A DNA stretch of 64,000 nucleotides from Pilasporangium apinafurcum (lineage: Eukaryota; Oomycota; Peronosporomycetes; Pythiales; Pythiaceae), in contig BCKE01000005.1 of assembly GCA_001600495.1 (NCBI GenBank), forward strand, positions 916,888-980,887, read 5' to 3'. Within the stretch, counting starts at the first letter, position 1, and each line of letters begins with the position of its first letter. The notes under the pieces were generated by a model. That model was not told the DNA's origin and made no database searches. It saw only the letters and a list, made by a program, of their open reading frames with translations. The position numbers and the translations under genes are program-made. Below are positions 37,306 through 50,600 of this stretch, piece by piece.

Positions 37306-37718
37306 TTACTTGCCGATGCGACGGCCGCGGGTAAATACACGCGCGAGAAACGGAGCAGCCGCGATCGTCAACGCGCCGCGTGCAGGACCTAAGCAGAAAA
37401 AAAGATCGTAAAAGGAGGATGAGCAAACATTTGACTCCTGCTCTCTCTCATGAACATCTATTGTCTGATCTACGCTGCCGCAAGGAAGAGAAGCGTACCA
37501 GTAGCGAGTGTAGAAACGTAAGCGAGCGCAAGCGTCCCAGCGTTTGGATCGAGTTTGGAGGCGTCTACAAATGGTAATCGCTGGAGCATGTGTTGCACAT
37601 CCACGCCGTGGCGGATGGCCGCATAGGAACCGCCGAGGGTGGTAAAAAACACGGATGAGTGGAAGAGTACCGCCACGCGGCCATAGGTCTGCAGTACGTG
37701 CTTGACGCGTTCTTTCAT
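37306..37718 (-). CDS. FAM210/DUF1279-like small membrane protein
   Basis: Two exons (37718-37499 and 37388-37306) give 100 residues. The pattern LQTYGRVAVLFHSSVFFTTLGGSYAAIRHGVDV matches the DUF1279 core 'YG-x-x-x-x-x-(Y/F)HS-x-x-x-x-LG', and the spliced end LATGPARGALTIAAAPFLAR matches the family's second helix and P-x-R motif. The donor lies inside ACTGGTACG; reading on gives a false C-terminus. FAM210 proteins are mitochondrial in animals and fungi. Two membrane helices are likely. Confidence 0.75.
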
Positions 37719-37832
37719 TGCAACCGAATATTGCCTTGTTCCGCGTCAATTTAGTACTGAAAATTTGGTTTATACAGAAAACTTGTATAGAATTTTCAAA
37801 GACATTCACTCTTCTTTTCCTTTTATGCTGTA

Positions 37833-38456
37833 CTAACGGCAGTTCTTCTGGTCATTCCGACATCTACTGCTGCTCTTCCTGCTGCTACCGCTACTATGAC
37901 TACAACTACTGTTGCTACTGCTGGACCGGGTATTGGATGGTAACATGGCGAACGGCCGTGTTGCTGCTACCGATGGCTGCTGCTTCTGCCGGTCATCGAG
38001 CTCTTGCTGGACGCGCTGGAGTTCCTCTTCGATCGCACTCTTTCGGGTCTCCAAATCACGTAACGATACGACTGGATTGATATGTGAAATGTGTCAGTTT
38101 ACCAAAAGAAAGTTGTCTACGTTAATGTGGAAATGTGAATAAGAGCGTACATGTCGTGGCAATAGAAGTCGATGACTGCGTCAACTGGCTCCTGGACGTC
38201 CGGGAACTGGAGTGTGCGAACGAAACAACGGACGCAGTCTATAATTGCGCGAAGAAAGCAAGTCAAATGGCAAAACAACAGGTACATATATGATGAAGAC
38301 TTCTGCCAAAAAGACCTCGTCATCATCTATCGTCAATGCATCGCGATTCGAGTGATTTGAGCTGCTTCGGAAAGTGCTACTACTTCGTACACTCTGTGTA
38401 TCGCTGGATCGCTTCACTCTGCTGCAGCAGCGATCACAGTAAGTGACCATCACCAT
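37833..38456 (-). CDS. Ser-rich coiled-coil hypothetical protein
   Basis: Three exons (38456-38286, 38238-38151, 38071-37833) close in phase and give 165 residues. The N-terminal part has CDRCCSR and Ser/Thr-rich runs, the middle exon is again Ser/Thr-rich, and residues about 88-115 form a short coiled coil (SLRDLETRKSAIEEELQRVQQ). The C-terminus is a long Ser-rich tail. The matching composition of all three exons supports the model. I do not recognise a family; the start codon is uncertain. Confidence 0.45.
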
Positions 38457-38683
38457 GATGAACCTTTATCACATCCAACTTGAATGAGAATACCTAGCTG
38501 CTGTGCTAATAGAGGATGGCATGGCCTCTTCTCTTGCACTGGGGGCTTACTTGAATCGTTGTACTAAGAGTGAGTCGAGTAAAATGGCGCGACTCTTCGG
38601 AGCAATAGTTCTTCCTCTATTTTTCGCTCTCAAGACCTGCAAACGAAAGTAGTTCATGCGTGGAAGCAACTCTGTGCACAAAT

Positions 38684-41600
38684 ATGGACAACAAGATTCA
38701 CCGAATGGTATGGGCTCTCAGGAAAGTGTCCCAAAAATGACTTAACCAACGCCCAGTTTTATTTATGTGAACGTAGAAACCAAGCGAGCTCCTTCATGCT
38801 TTTTCGACCGCGAAAGTCAAAGCTGCTCGTCATGTCACCAGCAGGATTATTGATTTTGTCAACGCTGGCGACCACACATCAAATGTTACTAGCACGGTGC
38901 CCTTGCACAAACCGCTATTTGAGCCCACACCTGCAGAAGTTTGGATCGACGATTATACACCATTCCATCCTGTCACTATCAAATTGAGCTTCCGGAATTG
39001 CGACTCTGTCGCGAGACGTCTCAAAATCGAGCCACCAAAATCGCCTTGGTTTAAAGTGCTCCCATGGACTAACAAATCGTGTAGTCAGGAGAACAAAATC
39101 GACGGGAAAATCGCCGCTGGTATGGAAAAAGCATTCCAATTGGAGTTTTCACCTCAAGAAATCCGAGAATATGCAGAAGACCTTATTTGTTGTACGGAAC
39201 GTGAACGATTTCTTCTACCTATTCGGGTTCGTGGGCGATATGCAGCCTTGGATATACCAGATGAAATTGATTTTGGTCTCTGCCCTGTCAAAATGACAAC
39301 GCAAAAAGTACTTACAGTTCGTAACGTCGGATCACGAGGCGCCAAGTTTGCGTTTAAAACCAGTGAAAATTTCCATATAACACCGTCAAGTGTGGTACTC
39401 GAACAGGGTGGTGTGGTTCAGCTTGAATTGAGCATCTTACCGCCCACTTTAACGACCAAGGAAGGTGAGCTTGCTGTCACAGATGATGCTGGGCAAGTGG
39501 CTGTCGTCCATCTCCACGGAAAGGTTGCAAACGTAGATGTTTATCTGAGTCAGCCAATTGTAGAACCGTCTCCGTCGTATATATCTCTTTCGTCTCGAAA
39601 GACTATCAAGATCTGCAACGAGAGCGAGTTTACACTCGAATTTTGCTGGAAAGCCTTTGCGGATATTACAGGGGAGGAGCTAGAACGTGACCGTTTGCTG
39701 GAAGAGCTGGCAAGGATGGAAAACGCAGAGCTCGAGCAACTCATACACGATCCTGATCAAGATTCGTATCCTCTTTCTTCGTCCCAGTCACCGTTTGATA
39801 CCAGGAAAACTATCGAGAACAAGTATAAGCAATTGCGGAAGGCGACGATGGAAGATGCAATGCAGTTTGTGAACGAGTGCTTTTCGCTTGTTCCAATTAA
39901 AGGGCGAGTGTGGGCGCATTCTGAAGTGGATGTAGTGGTTTGTTTCTCCCCTGCGATTGCACTCCAGTACTCATGTTGTGCCTACCTTGAAATCTCTGGC
40001 CAAGAATCACGGCTGCCACTGCAAATTCGTGGTAGAGGCATCGGCCCTAAAGCCAAAGTCGTTTATAATGAGTTGCTGGATTTTGCCGATGTCTTCATTA
40101 ATGATGAAAGAACACGCGATTTCACAATACAAAATAAAGGTGAGATTCCTGCTGAATTTGAGCTGGTTCCAATCTCCATGGCTCCTGGTATAGTATTGGA
40201 TGTGCAGCCGAGCGCAGGCACGCTTGAAGTGAATGCAATGCGTAAAGTTGAGGTTACGTTTTGCTCCCATCAGCTGGGTCAAGCATTCTATCCTATTCAC
40301 TTCAGTCTTCGCGGGTCTGAAGAGCAACTAATCGTTCGATTAAAGGCGAATGTAATTCCACCAATATTTCATTTCGATACCGACCAAATTGATTTTGGAG
40401 CTGTGTCATATTCTTTTCCGCAGACCAAGACTTTGAAACTCATTAATGCCTCCAAAATTGCTATCAAATACTCGCTAAAAATTCCAGAGGAAGCAAACTA
40501 CAAGCAAAAAGAATTTGAACTATTTCCTGTTCACGGCAAGTTGGATGCATTTGGGGAGCAAGAAGTTCGTATCAACTTCACTTCATGTAATGTCAAGACC
40601 TACGAATATCACCTTGTAGTAGGAGTGGCGGGAATCGGATCAGACCTGCTTAGTATTCCTATCAAGGCTCAGTGTTTCGTTCCTGATATTGTTGTTCAAC
40701 AGCCACAAGAACTCGATTTTGGTGCTTGCTTCCTCCGTTATCCACACACTCAAACGCTTGTGCTCGAGAATAAGTCATCGCATTTGTATGGCCGGTTTGA
40801 AATTGGTGAACAGGATGATCACTCACGCGCCATTGCGACATACAACGCAAGTGAATTTTCAGGCACAATTCCTCCCGAGGAGCGAGCGGCTGTCGACATT
40901 TATCTGTCATGTGAAAAACTAGGAAGTATTCGTCTTCCAATGGCCGTAACAATTCCAGGAAGCACAGATTTGCCTCTAGCAGTGACATTGACTGCCGTTG
41001 GAACAGGGCCAAAGGTTGAGCTCGACCAGACAGAAATCAATTTGGGGAACTGCATGTGCCTTGTCGATCACGAGCGAATTCTAAGAATGACTAATACGTC
41101 CCTCATACCTGCACACTTCAAAACTTTTATTCGAAATGCTCGGTCAAAGTTTCAAATTGACAAGAAAGAGGGTACCTTACCACCAGGGGAAAGCGTCGAG
41201 TTTGTTCTTATAGCAAACTTGGACGATACGATACTATTCAAAGATCAACTTCACATTTTGATCACTGAGGGTGAAAATCTGGTGATCCCACTATCGATTA
41301 AAGGTATTGGAACTACGATGTGGTCTCCCAGCGAATTACGTGTGATCGATTTTGGCCATCAGATGACCAATACTGAATGCGAATGGAGATGTACACTCGA
41401 AAATAAAGGCAAGCGTCCTCAAGTTCTCTCTTGGGTAAATAAATCAGCTAAACTCGCTTCAGACACAAGATCTTCAATATCATCGACGAAACGAACTGGC
41501 GTATCAAATCCCAAGAAACCCTCTGATGCCGCTGCCATTACGGTGACTGAGTCCTCGAATAACACAAATCGTTATCGAGATGTAAACAGTAGCAAAAATG

Positions 41601-44600
41601 CAGATGATGACGAACGCCTTCCTGTATTTTCAGTATTTCCGTGCACCATCGAGCTGAAACCTCGCACAGCCTGCGTCTTTGTATTCAAAGGACTTTCTCT
41701 TGTCGCAGGATCTGTTCGAGAAGAACTGGTTTGTGAGACGCGTGTCGGTAAAGAGAAAGCCAACAAGATTGCATTTGTCACAGAAATTCGTGGGAATTTT
41801 ATGGACCCAAAACTTATACCATCGTCTCCCAGTTTAGCCTTCGAGTATGTTCACGAGCCAAAACTAGGAAATGAGATTCCTCGTCAATCTCAGCCACTCT
41901 CCTTCACCAATGGGTGTGAGTTACCTTTATCATTTACGCTTCGCACCCAAGCTCCCTTTTCGCTGGACTGCTGGGAGGCGGTACTTCAGCCAAATGAGAA
42001 ATTGGATCTCAACGTCGAGTTTTACCCAGGCTACAAGGATGACCAGACATGTCGAGTGATCAACGGAAAAGTACTGATTGTTTACACGGGCCATCCACAG
42101 AAGGACACCGTCGACCTTGTTGGTGATATCAGCTTTCCAAACATTGAGTTTGAGAGCTCCAAAATTGACTTCGGCTGTATCCTCAATGACACGCAGAATT
42201 CCATTCGCATCAATATCAAAAACGTATCGAAAGTCAATACAGCTTTTCGGTGGGTGTTTATTGAAAACGAGCAGGAATCAAGAAATAATGCGACATCCAA
42301 GAAACCTTATATCCCTATCAACCAAGTATTTGATATCTTACCGATTTGTGGCTTGTTAAGGCCATCTGAAAGTGAAGTTGTGGAGTTTATTTATTATGGT
42401 CATGCTAATCGTAAATTCAAGAGTACGGTGGTCTGCGAGGTGGAAGGTGGTCCAGAGTATGAGCTCGTCTTATCGGGAGAAGCGTCTTCATTGGTCTATA
42501 AGCTTGATAAACAATGTCTGGATTTTGGGCAAGTAGTGTATAATAAGATTGAAGACCGCGAATTTTCGATCATCAATGTGGGCAAAGTGCCTTTTGCATT
42601 CAATATCGCCACGGATATGATCTCGCAGAGAGGTGGCCGATCGGTGGAAGTCACACCAACAAGCGGAAAAATTGCCCCGAACGATAAATTAAAGGTTCTT
42701 GTACGTATAAAGCCTGGGATTCCGGAGCAGTTTGACGAAACAATATTGCTAGAAATTGCACATTTCCAGCCAATGGAGTTTAAATTATATGGTAGTGGAA
42801 TATTCGCATCAGTATTGATGAATCTTCCACGGGAAAATCATGCAGCGTGTACAATCCAGGGTGAGTATCCGAATTGGAAAGAGTTGAAGAAGCACGCACG
42901 ACAGAGCATTGAAATGTCTACAATGACTGCAGCAATGGCGGCGGGAATAAACAGTAAAAGTATGTCGTCATCGGATTCGAAGTCCACTATTTCTACCACA
43001 GTGAAAGGGTTAGAAAAAAACAATGGAACGGGTTCCTCATCTTCAATCCCACCCTCGTCGGTTGGAAAGTCCGTGACACGGCCAGCAAACAGCATTGTTC
43101 GTGGACATGGTAATAGTATGTTAAATTCCGTGGCTCAAATTGACAATCTGGACATTGAAATTGAGGCATGTCGACTGTTTTTTGCCGATTATCTCCTGGT
43201 TCATGGAATGAAAAAATTGGAGACGAAGAGCCCGGATCGTCTCGATGGTCTTCCTGTGCCTCACACGGAGGACATCCGAAATGAGAAGGTCTTGAGCAAA
43301 GGAAACACTATTTCTATTAAAACCATCAAGAAGCGTGCCCCAGAATCTTTGGCGTTCGTGCTGTCCCAGTTTGTCTTAGATTTCGGGAATGTCATTCTGG
43401 GAACGCACAAAATCAAGAAATTTAGTGTTACGAACATCGGTCACTTGCCTGCATCGTTCCAGTTCGACAAAAACCTTGCGCTATCGAGCGGCTTTCAAAT
43501 CGAACCTGAACGAGTGGTTCGTTTACCGGAGAAGCAGGCAATTGAATTCTCAGTCACATTTCAGGCACGAAAGAGCAATGACATGGGGGTTCATGAAGTC
43601 CAGCTCCCAGTTGTGATGAAGAATGGCCCACCATGCATAGTTACAATCCGGGCGATGGTAACAGTCCCAGATATCTCCATTTCCACGGAAATCCTGGATT
43701 TTGGAAAGATCACAGTCAGTACTTGCCATACTGTGTTTACACAATTGCAAAACATATCCGTCGTCCCAGCAGAATGGGCAATAAAGAAGCCGATGGGCTC
43801 CATAAAAGATGTAATGAATTTTCGAATCGCACCTCAGCAAGGTGTGCTTGCACCAGGACACAAAGTGAACTTGAAAGTGGAATTCATACCAAGTGACGGT
43901 CGCCTTTACATGGTCAAATTGCCCGTAAAGGTAACTGCGAATCCAAAAACGCGGTCAATCACGTGCAAAGGAGAAGGCTCAGAACTTCGGTTAAGTTTTC
44001 ACCCGCCCGTTGTCGATTTGGGACCAATCTTGCCTTGTTCATCACCTGCTGAGGTAATCGTGGAAATGCGGAACACTTCCGACTATCCTGTTGAAGTGTT
44101 TTCGCTTGATTTCGATCCAAATTATAAGAAAGACGAGGAATTGTTACGGTCCTTGAATGCTTATGACCCAGAAGGAATGATGCAACTACCAATATACACA
44201 CCTGGTCAGCCATTGCACGACTATCTCTCCACTTGCGGTTTGCTTCCAACAGAGACTGTTAAAGCTCCCGATGTCCCATTTGCGGAAGATGAAGTGGAAA
44301 CAAATGTCCTCTCTCAAGATGAGACAGTGGATAGTTTTGTAGATCCAGCGACAGAACCTACTTCAGCTGAGCCGGTATTAATTTCAGAGCCACCAGCAGC
44401 TCATGTACGGAGGGGTACCGATTACATTTTACTTGGTCCACCACGGTGTGGGAAATCGACGCAAGCCCAACTGCTTGCTGAAAAGGAGAATATAACCATG
44501 TGGACTATAGACGACGCAATTAAATCTGTCTTTGTCGACCAAAGTCCGATCGGTCAAGCTACTCGGATAGCTTTGGGTCTTGAAGAAACCACTGAAGACA

Positions 44601-47600
44601 GTCAAGTTGAGTCATCTGAAGAGATCTCAGTAAAATCTGAGGCTTTGACTAACTATCCTCATGTAGCAACATCGGAGTCTCCAGAGACGGAAGAGGGGAA
44701 CCAAGCACCAATAGATGATACCCTTTTGGGAGACAAGCATTCAGCTCCATTGGCTGCCTTATTGGATCAAATACTCGTATGGCGCATGAGCCAACCTGAC
44801 TTGCGTGCCGGTGGTGTTCTTGACGGGTTTGATAATTCTTTTGTACCGTTTGACGCAACGGTAAAAGCATGTGCGAAAATCTTTTCTTCCGCTCGAATTA
44901 TTTGGTTGAACTTCGACGAAGAAAGCTACGAGCTCATGTCTGCTTTTATAGAAGAGCAAGAAGCAAACACAAAACCCATCAGTATTTTACCAACGTCTTC
45001 TTCTAAAGAAAACGCGATTGCTATGTCTTCCATGGATCATATAGTTCATGGTGCAAATCATGTTGACAGCGATGAAATGGATAGCGCGACACCTGAAGTA
45101 GGCAAACCCATTGACCTCGGAAACAACGCAAGTGAGCCCTCTCAAACCATAATCGGGGCGGACCAACCTCTTTCTTTGAATATATCACAAATAGAGCGAT
45201 CCGTCCACGAAATGAAGCTGGAGGAGCTAATTTCGCGTGCTGATATAACATCTGAGATGAGACCAAAATCATTCATGGAATATTTAGACTCATTAGAAAG
45301 TAGAAGGCGTCAGGTGATTACGTTTCTGGTTCATGACTTAAATGCAGATCAAAGTGATGGAAGACAAGAACTAAATACCAAGATTTACAACGATCAGGAT
45401 CTTCTTGAGCAGCAACAGAAGGATCGAACGGCTCCAAACAATTTTCTCTTGAATATTCCAATTACAGAACCTGGTGCACCGCTTCTGATTCATACTTTGA
45501 TTCATTCATCCCTAGACAAGTTTGTTCGTGAATTTGAAGCAACACACCTTCCAATACCACTGCCAGCAAAATATCAGCTTATTCGCCGCCCTACAGAGCG
45601 ATTTGCGAGAAAACCTGTGGTTCGCTTTTCGCTATCAGCACCAAGTGAGACGAACGGTTATCAATCAGCGTCTGCTGATATGAACAGAATCAGCATGCGA
45701 TCTGATGAGATAGAAGCGGAAAGCATTAATCCAGTAGTGAAGCCAGTCTCCTCCAACTTACCCGGTTATCGTTGGGTTATTCCCCCAAATGAAATTGCTC
45801 CACTAGCGATTCGCTTTGCCTCTTGTGACGTGGGTGTATTTGATTGCAGTTTGGGCTTTGAAATTGTTGGAGTTCGACGAGAGTTCACACTCTTTTGTCG
45901 CGCAATATGCAGTGTTCCGACGATCAATGTCGATCCCAGAAATGTGTTTATGCACCGCGTAAAGAGCCGTCCTGAGGGACAATTTGTTCAGAAGAAATAT
46001 GTGCTTTCTCGAAATCAATTTGAATTTGGACCGCTAATTGTTTCCACCCAAAGTGTTAAGCCTCCAGAAACGGAAGTAGAATTCTTGGAGTACCAAAAGT
46101 CTAGTCCACAAAACATGGAGATATTTCGGATGTCAAACAACAGCAAATTTCCTCTTCGCATTGATTTCGCAATGGAAAAAAACGTTGATCATACGTTTGC
46201 CGTGTACCCCCCGTCTTTGGACGTAGGAGAAGGAGAAACTGGCGAAGTGAAGGTGTGGGCATATCCGCCCACGGATGGACTGCACGAGAACAACCTAGTC
46301 TGCTGTATCAGTGATAACCCGGAGCCAGTAGTTTTCGCGGTCAGTTGCTATGGCTGTACTCCAAAACTTACGCTTCGTGGCCCGTGGGAACAACCATCAG
46401 CCATTAGCACATCTGAAACGAAAGATCATCAATTGGCGGATGCAAACATACAGGAGCAAACTGTTTCACCAATTCTTGATTTCGAGCAACTTCTTTTGAA
46501 GAAACAAGACGATAAAACCTTTTTCCTCGAAAATGAATCACCAGTGGCTATCTGCTGGCGCTTTGTCAATATCACCGAGTTGCCATCCGATTTCCGCGTT
46601 TTCCCAGTCGATGGGCAGATCAAAGCATTTCAAAAAGCCCCTGTATTAGCAGTGTTTACTGCTACAAATGAAGCAATTCATCGGTTTGAGCTAAAGGTTG
46701 AGTATTCTGCGGCGGAATCTGGATTTCAGATCGAAGAACAAAATCGGGTGATATCGATAATTCTATCTGCAGAAGCTTATAAAATTGATGTTTGCTCGTT
46801 TGAGCAAGATAATACTGAATTGGGTGATGCATCTGGTATAAACAACAGGAGCGGAGATGGAAGCATTGATTTTGGCCTTGTTCGAGTTGGTGAACGCCAT
46901 TCCCGAGCATTCACTATTCGCAATAAAGGCAAGTACAACATCAAGTATGTCATCAGTATCCGCACACCTGCTTCGAAGGAATACTTTCAAGTGGAGCCAA
47001 CTGAGATGATTTTGGAGCCCAGCAAGGTTGCAACTGTAAATGTTTTCTTTCAGTCCAAGAATGAGGTTACTCTGAAAGAATGTAAAGACATAAAGTGCAC
47101 GATCATCGAGATGATATCAGGTGAACCATGTCGTGAATTTTACGTGTTTACGAGTGCTCGAGCGGTCTTTAGCCAGTTTCGCCTTCAACCAAATCGTGGA
47201 ATTAACTTTGGACCACATAAATACAATGAGCAGCCGAAACCAAAGCGAATTGAGATACGAAATGATGGAGAGTTCCCCTTTAAATACCGCATCAAGGCTT
47301 CATTTACGACATTAGCGGAAGCAGAGGCACAAGAACCACCTTTGACATCCGAGTCAACCCTATATCCATCTACGTTGAATGTCGGTCAGTTCTCGATTTC
47401 ACCAGATTGTGGCACGATTGATCCTGGGGTGACCGTTGGTTTAGAAGTTGTCTTCCAGCCCAAGAACTGCCGAGTGTACCAAGAAGTTGTTTGCATTGAC
47501 ATTTCAGGTCGAAACATTCTTAATTCAACTGAAGCTGATTTGCTTCATTATGAGCTAATCGGGGAAAGCTGTTATCCGAGTATCAACACTACGAATTATG

Positions 47601-50600
47601 AAAGCATTTTTGAGGAGCAAATAGTTGTGCGAACAATTGGAGTCGAATCGTCTATGACATCTTCATCAGGAACTGGAGCACTTGGTGCGATAGGTTATCA
47701 GCATGTCGTCTTTGCTGAGAACGAGAAGGTGTTTTCATTTGGTGCGGTGATAGCTGGTATACACGCGAAGGGAACAGTAGAGCGGTTTAAGATTTCGAAC
47801 CCAACCAAAGTGAGTACTACGGTGCAGTTCCAAATCATCCCCGATTTAAATAGTAAGAATTCGACTCTTGGAATGAGTGACGGGAATACTGTCATCCAGG
47901 CATTCACGGTGCAGCCGGCTGTATGGGAAATCCCACCACTTGAGCATCGCTTTGTGAGCGTCTACTTCAAACCGACAACAATTGCATCTTATCACGCCAT
48001 CTTTAATGCGACTGTAGACGACAGTCCTGAGCAAAGTGATCCACAGGATACCCGTTTACAGTTTCAATTGCGTGGAGAAGGCACTATGCCTTGCATTACT
48101 GTGATTGATCCGATCCAGCGGGACCCAGAGGGTGCTTTACACCTCAATTTTGGGAGAATTCGTCTTTCAAAAGGGAAAGAGTTACCGCTTACGCTCAGGA
48201 ACGACGGAATCTTAGCAGCGACAGTTCTCTTTACGATTCAATCAAATCCAAACTTTATCTTTTCACTAGCAAATGGATCAATTATCATACCTCCCAAGGA
48301 AACTGAATCGTTATCGATTCAGTTTAAGCCTCAAAAAACGCATGAAGAACCAACAACATGTATTCTAAAGATTGCGGTTCAAAACAATCCGTTTGATGAA
48401 ACGATTGTGAAGCTTACAGGTGTTGGGTATAAAGAAGATTTGACTTTCGAAGATTTGCCATTTGGACACGATGACGAGCTTCACTTTGATGATATTCTCT
48501 TACAAGCATTAGCAACTGACAAGGACAGATCTAACTTCGATGTCAAAGATGTCAAGGTATTCTCGTTATGCAATCCATCTAATGAGGTGGTTCGCTTCGA
48601 GTGGCCCAAGATGCCTCCGTTTCACTTCTCTCCAAAGATCGGGCATTTAAAACCCAGATCCTACAAGCTTATCACAGCGGAATTTGTCCCCAGTACCACA
48701 AATGCAGTCGTCTACAATCTCCATCGTGTTTCTCTCCATGCGCAGCGAATTAGATACAGAGATTCGTCATTGATGGAGCACACCAGTGATTGGGACGAGA
48801 ATATTCGTACCGTAACATTTCAGGCAGAGCGAGGCACAGGAGAAACTTTGAAAGAACCGGAGTATGACCCTGTCGGTATATCGTCTACAATTACGTTAAA
48901 CTGTTTCGCGGCAGCAGATGTACCAGCATACACATGTGATACCACCACGATCAAATTTCGACGAACATTTATGCTTCAAGTTTGTAGCCACCGCATCACA
49001 GTCGTCAATAAAAGCAAGATCAAACTACCGTTCACGTGGCGATGGGAACGGGTCTACCCTCATCACGATTTGGGTGGAGGAGAATATTTCACGGCTTCGG
49101 CTGGTATAGATGCAGACGATGAGTGTCCCTTCGAGATTGATCCAAAAAGTGGTTGTATTCCTGCCGATGCCACTGAAACATTCACTATCAAGTTTGCACC
49201 GATGGAGGTTGACGATTTCCACTATAACTTGGTGTTTGATGGTCCACCAGGATACCAACACCATCACGATACAGAGAACCTGACTGCATTACGCATCTAC
49301 GTTGAAGGTAGTTCATTGCGGCCAGCATGCCACTTTGACGTTGAGCTAAGTGATTATGCGCAGCGCAGGGCTCCCAACCACGTCGGGCCAAATGGAGAAC
49401 TAGGTCCGTTAGATCCTTCTATCAAAGTGATCGAGATGGAATCGCTGGGTGTGCGCGTCCGCAATACCCGTCGATTCTACGTGGTAAATCCAACCAACGT
49501 ATCTTATGAGTTCTCATGGACACCAGAGTCAGAAACAAATCCGTGCTTCCGATGCGCCACCCCTAGAGGATTGATGCTTGCAGGTAAGCGTTGTGAGATG
49601 ATATTTGAGTTCACACCCCAACAACTAGAGCTACAGGAGATGTTTTGGCGTTTCAAGATTCCACATTTCCAAGTTAGTCAGCTCTTTCTCTTTGTGGGGA
49701 CAACTACCGAACCGCGTGTGACACTGGATCGTGGTAGTGTCAACTTCAACACACTTTTAACGGGCACGAAAGCATCTCAGAGCGTGGCGCTGGTCAATCA
49801 AGAACACATTCCATTTAACTTTGTGTTTGACAAAGCGTCACTCGATTTTGCAAGCGAGATCCCTGCTCTCGTTATCCACCCGCTCAGCGGCGTGATTCCT
49901 CCAAATGGTCGAACAGCGATTGAAATTGAATTCATGCCGACAGAAGAGAAGATGTACAATTTCAATGTGAATTGCATTATCAAGCGAAAACCCACACGAT
50001 TATCGCTCAATATCAAAGGAGAAGGGCATAGCATTCATGATGCACTCGTAATTTCTTCAGATGATCACAGCGAAACTCGACCAGCTCTGCTTGGTTCTGG
50101 GAACATTTTAGACTTTGGTGCCGTGCGTATGAATGAAGATTCACAGCGCATGATCACCATCCACAACTCTGGAAAATTTAATTTCGAATTCAACTGGAGC
50201 ATGATGAAGCAAGCGCCAGCGCTGTCCATTGAACCGATGCAGGGAACAGTCAAAAAGAATGATAAAGTGATTTGCCGGTTGACATTCGCGCCAACCAAAC
50301 AATCGTCTGTTGATGGTAGACAGATTACCTGCACCATAGCAGGATCGAAGAACTACGTATTTACTGTCCACGGGACTGCTGTGCCGCCTTCGTTGCAGTT
50401 TTCCTTCACGTCATATGATTTTGGTCCGTGCTTCATCGCAGAACCAGACGCACTCCCCATGTCCGAGACTGCATTACTCAACATCTTCAACATGGACCCT
50501 GACGCTGGTGTTGACGTGGACTGCTTGCTTGAGAAGAAACCACATTTACGTGTAGATTGTCCGCCTATGGTGCTTGGCCCACGAGAATCGGTAAATATCC

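Noticed and set aside
38117-38326. Alternative frame (DCVRCFVRTLQFPDV) as the middle exon of the Ser-rich protein
   Set aside because: It looks protein-like but does not match the phase of either neighbouring exon, while the Ser-rich frame fits both.
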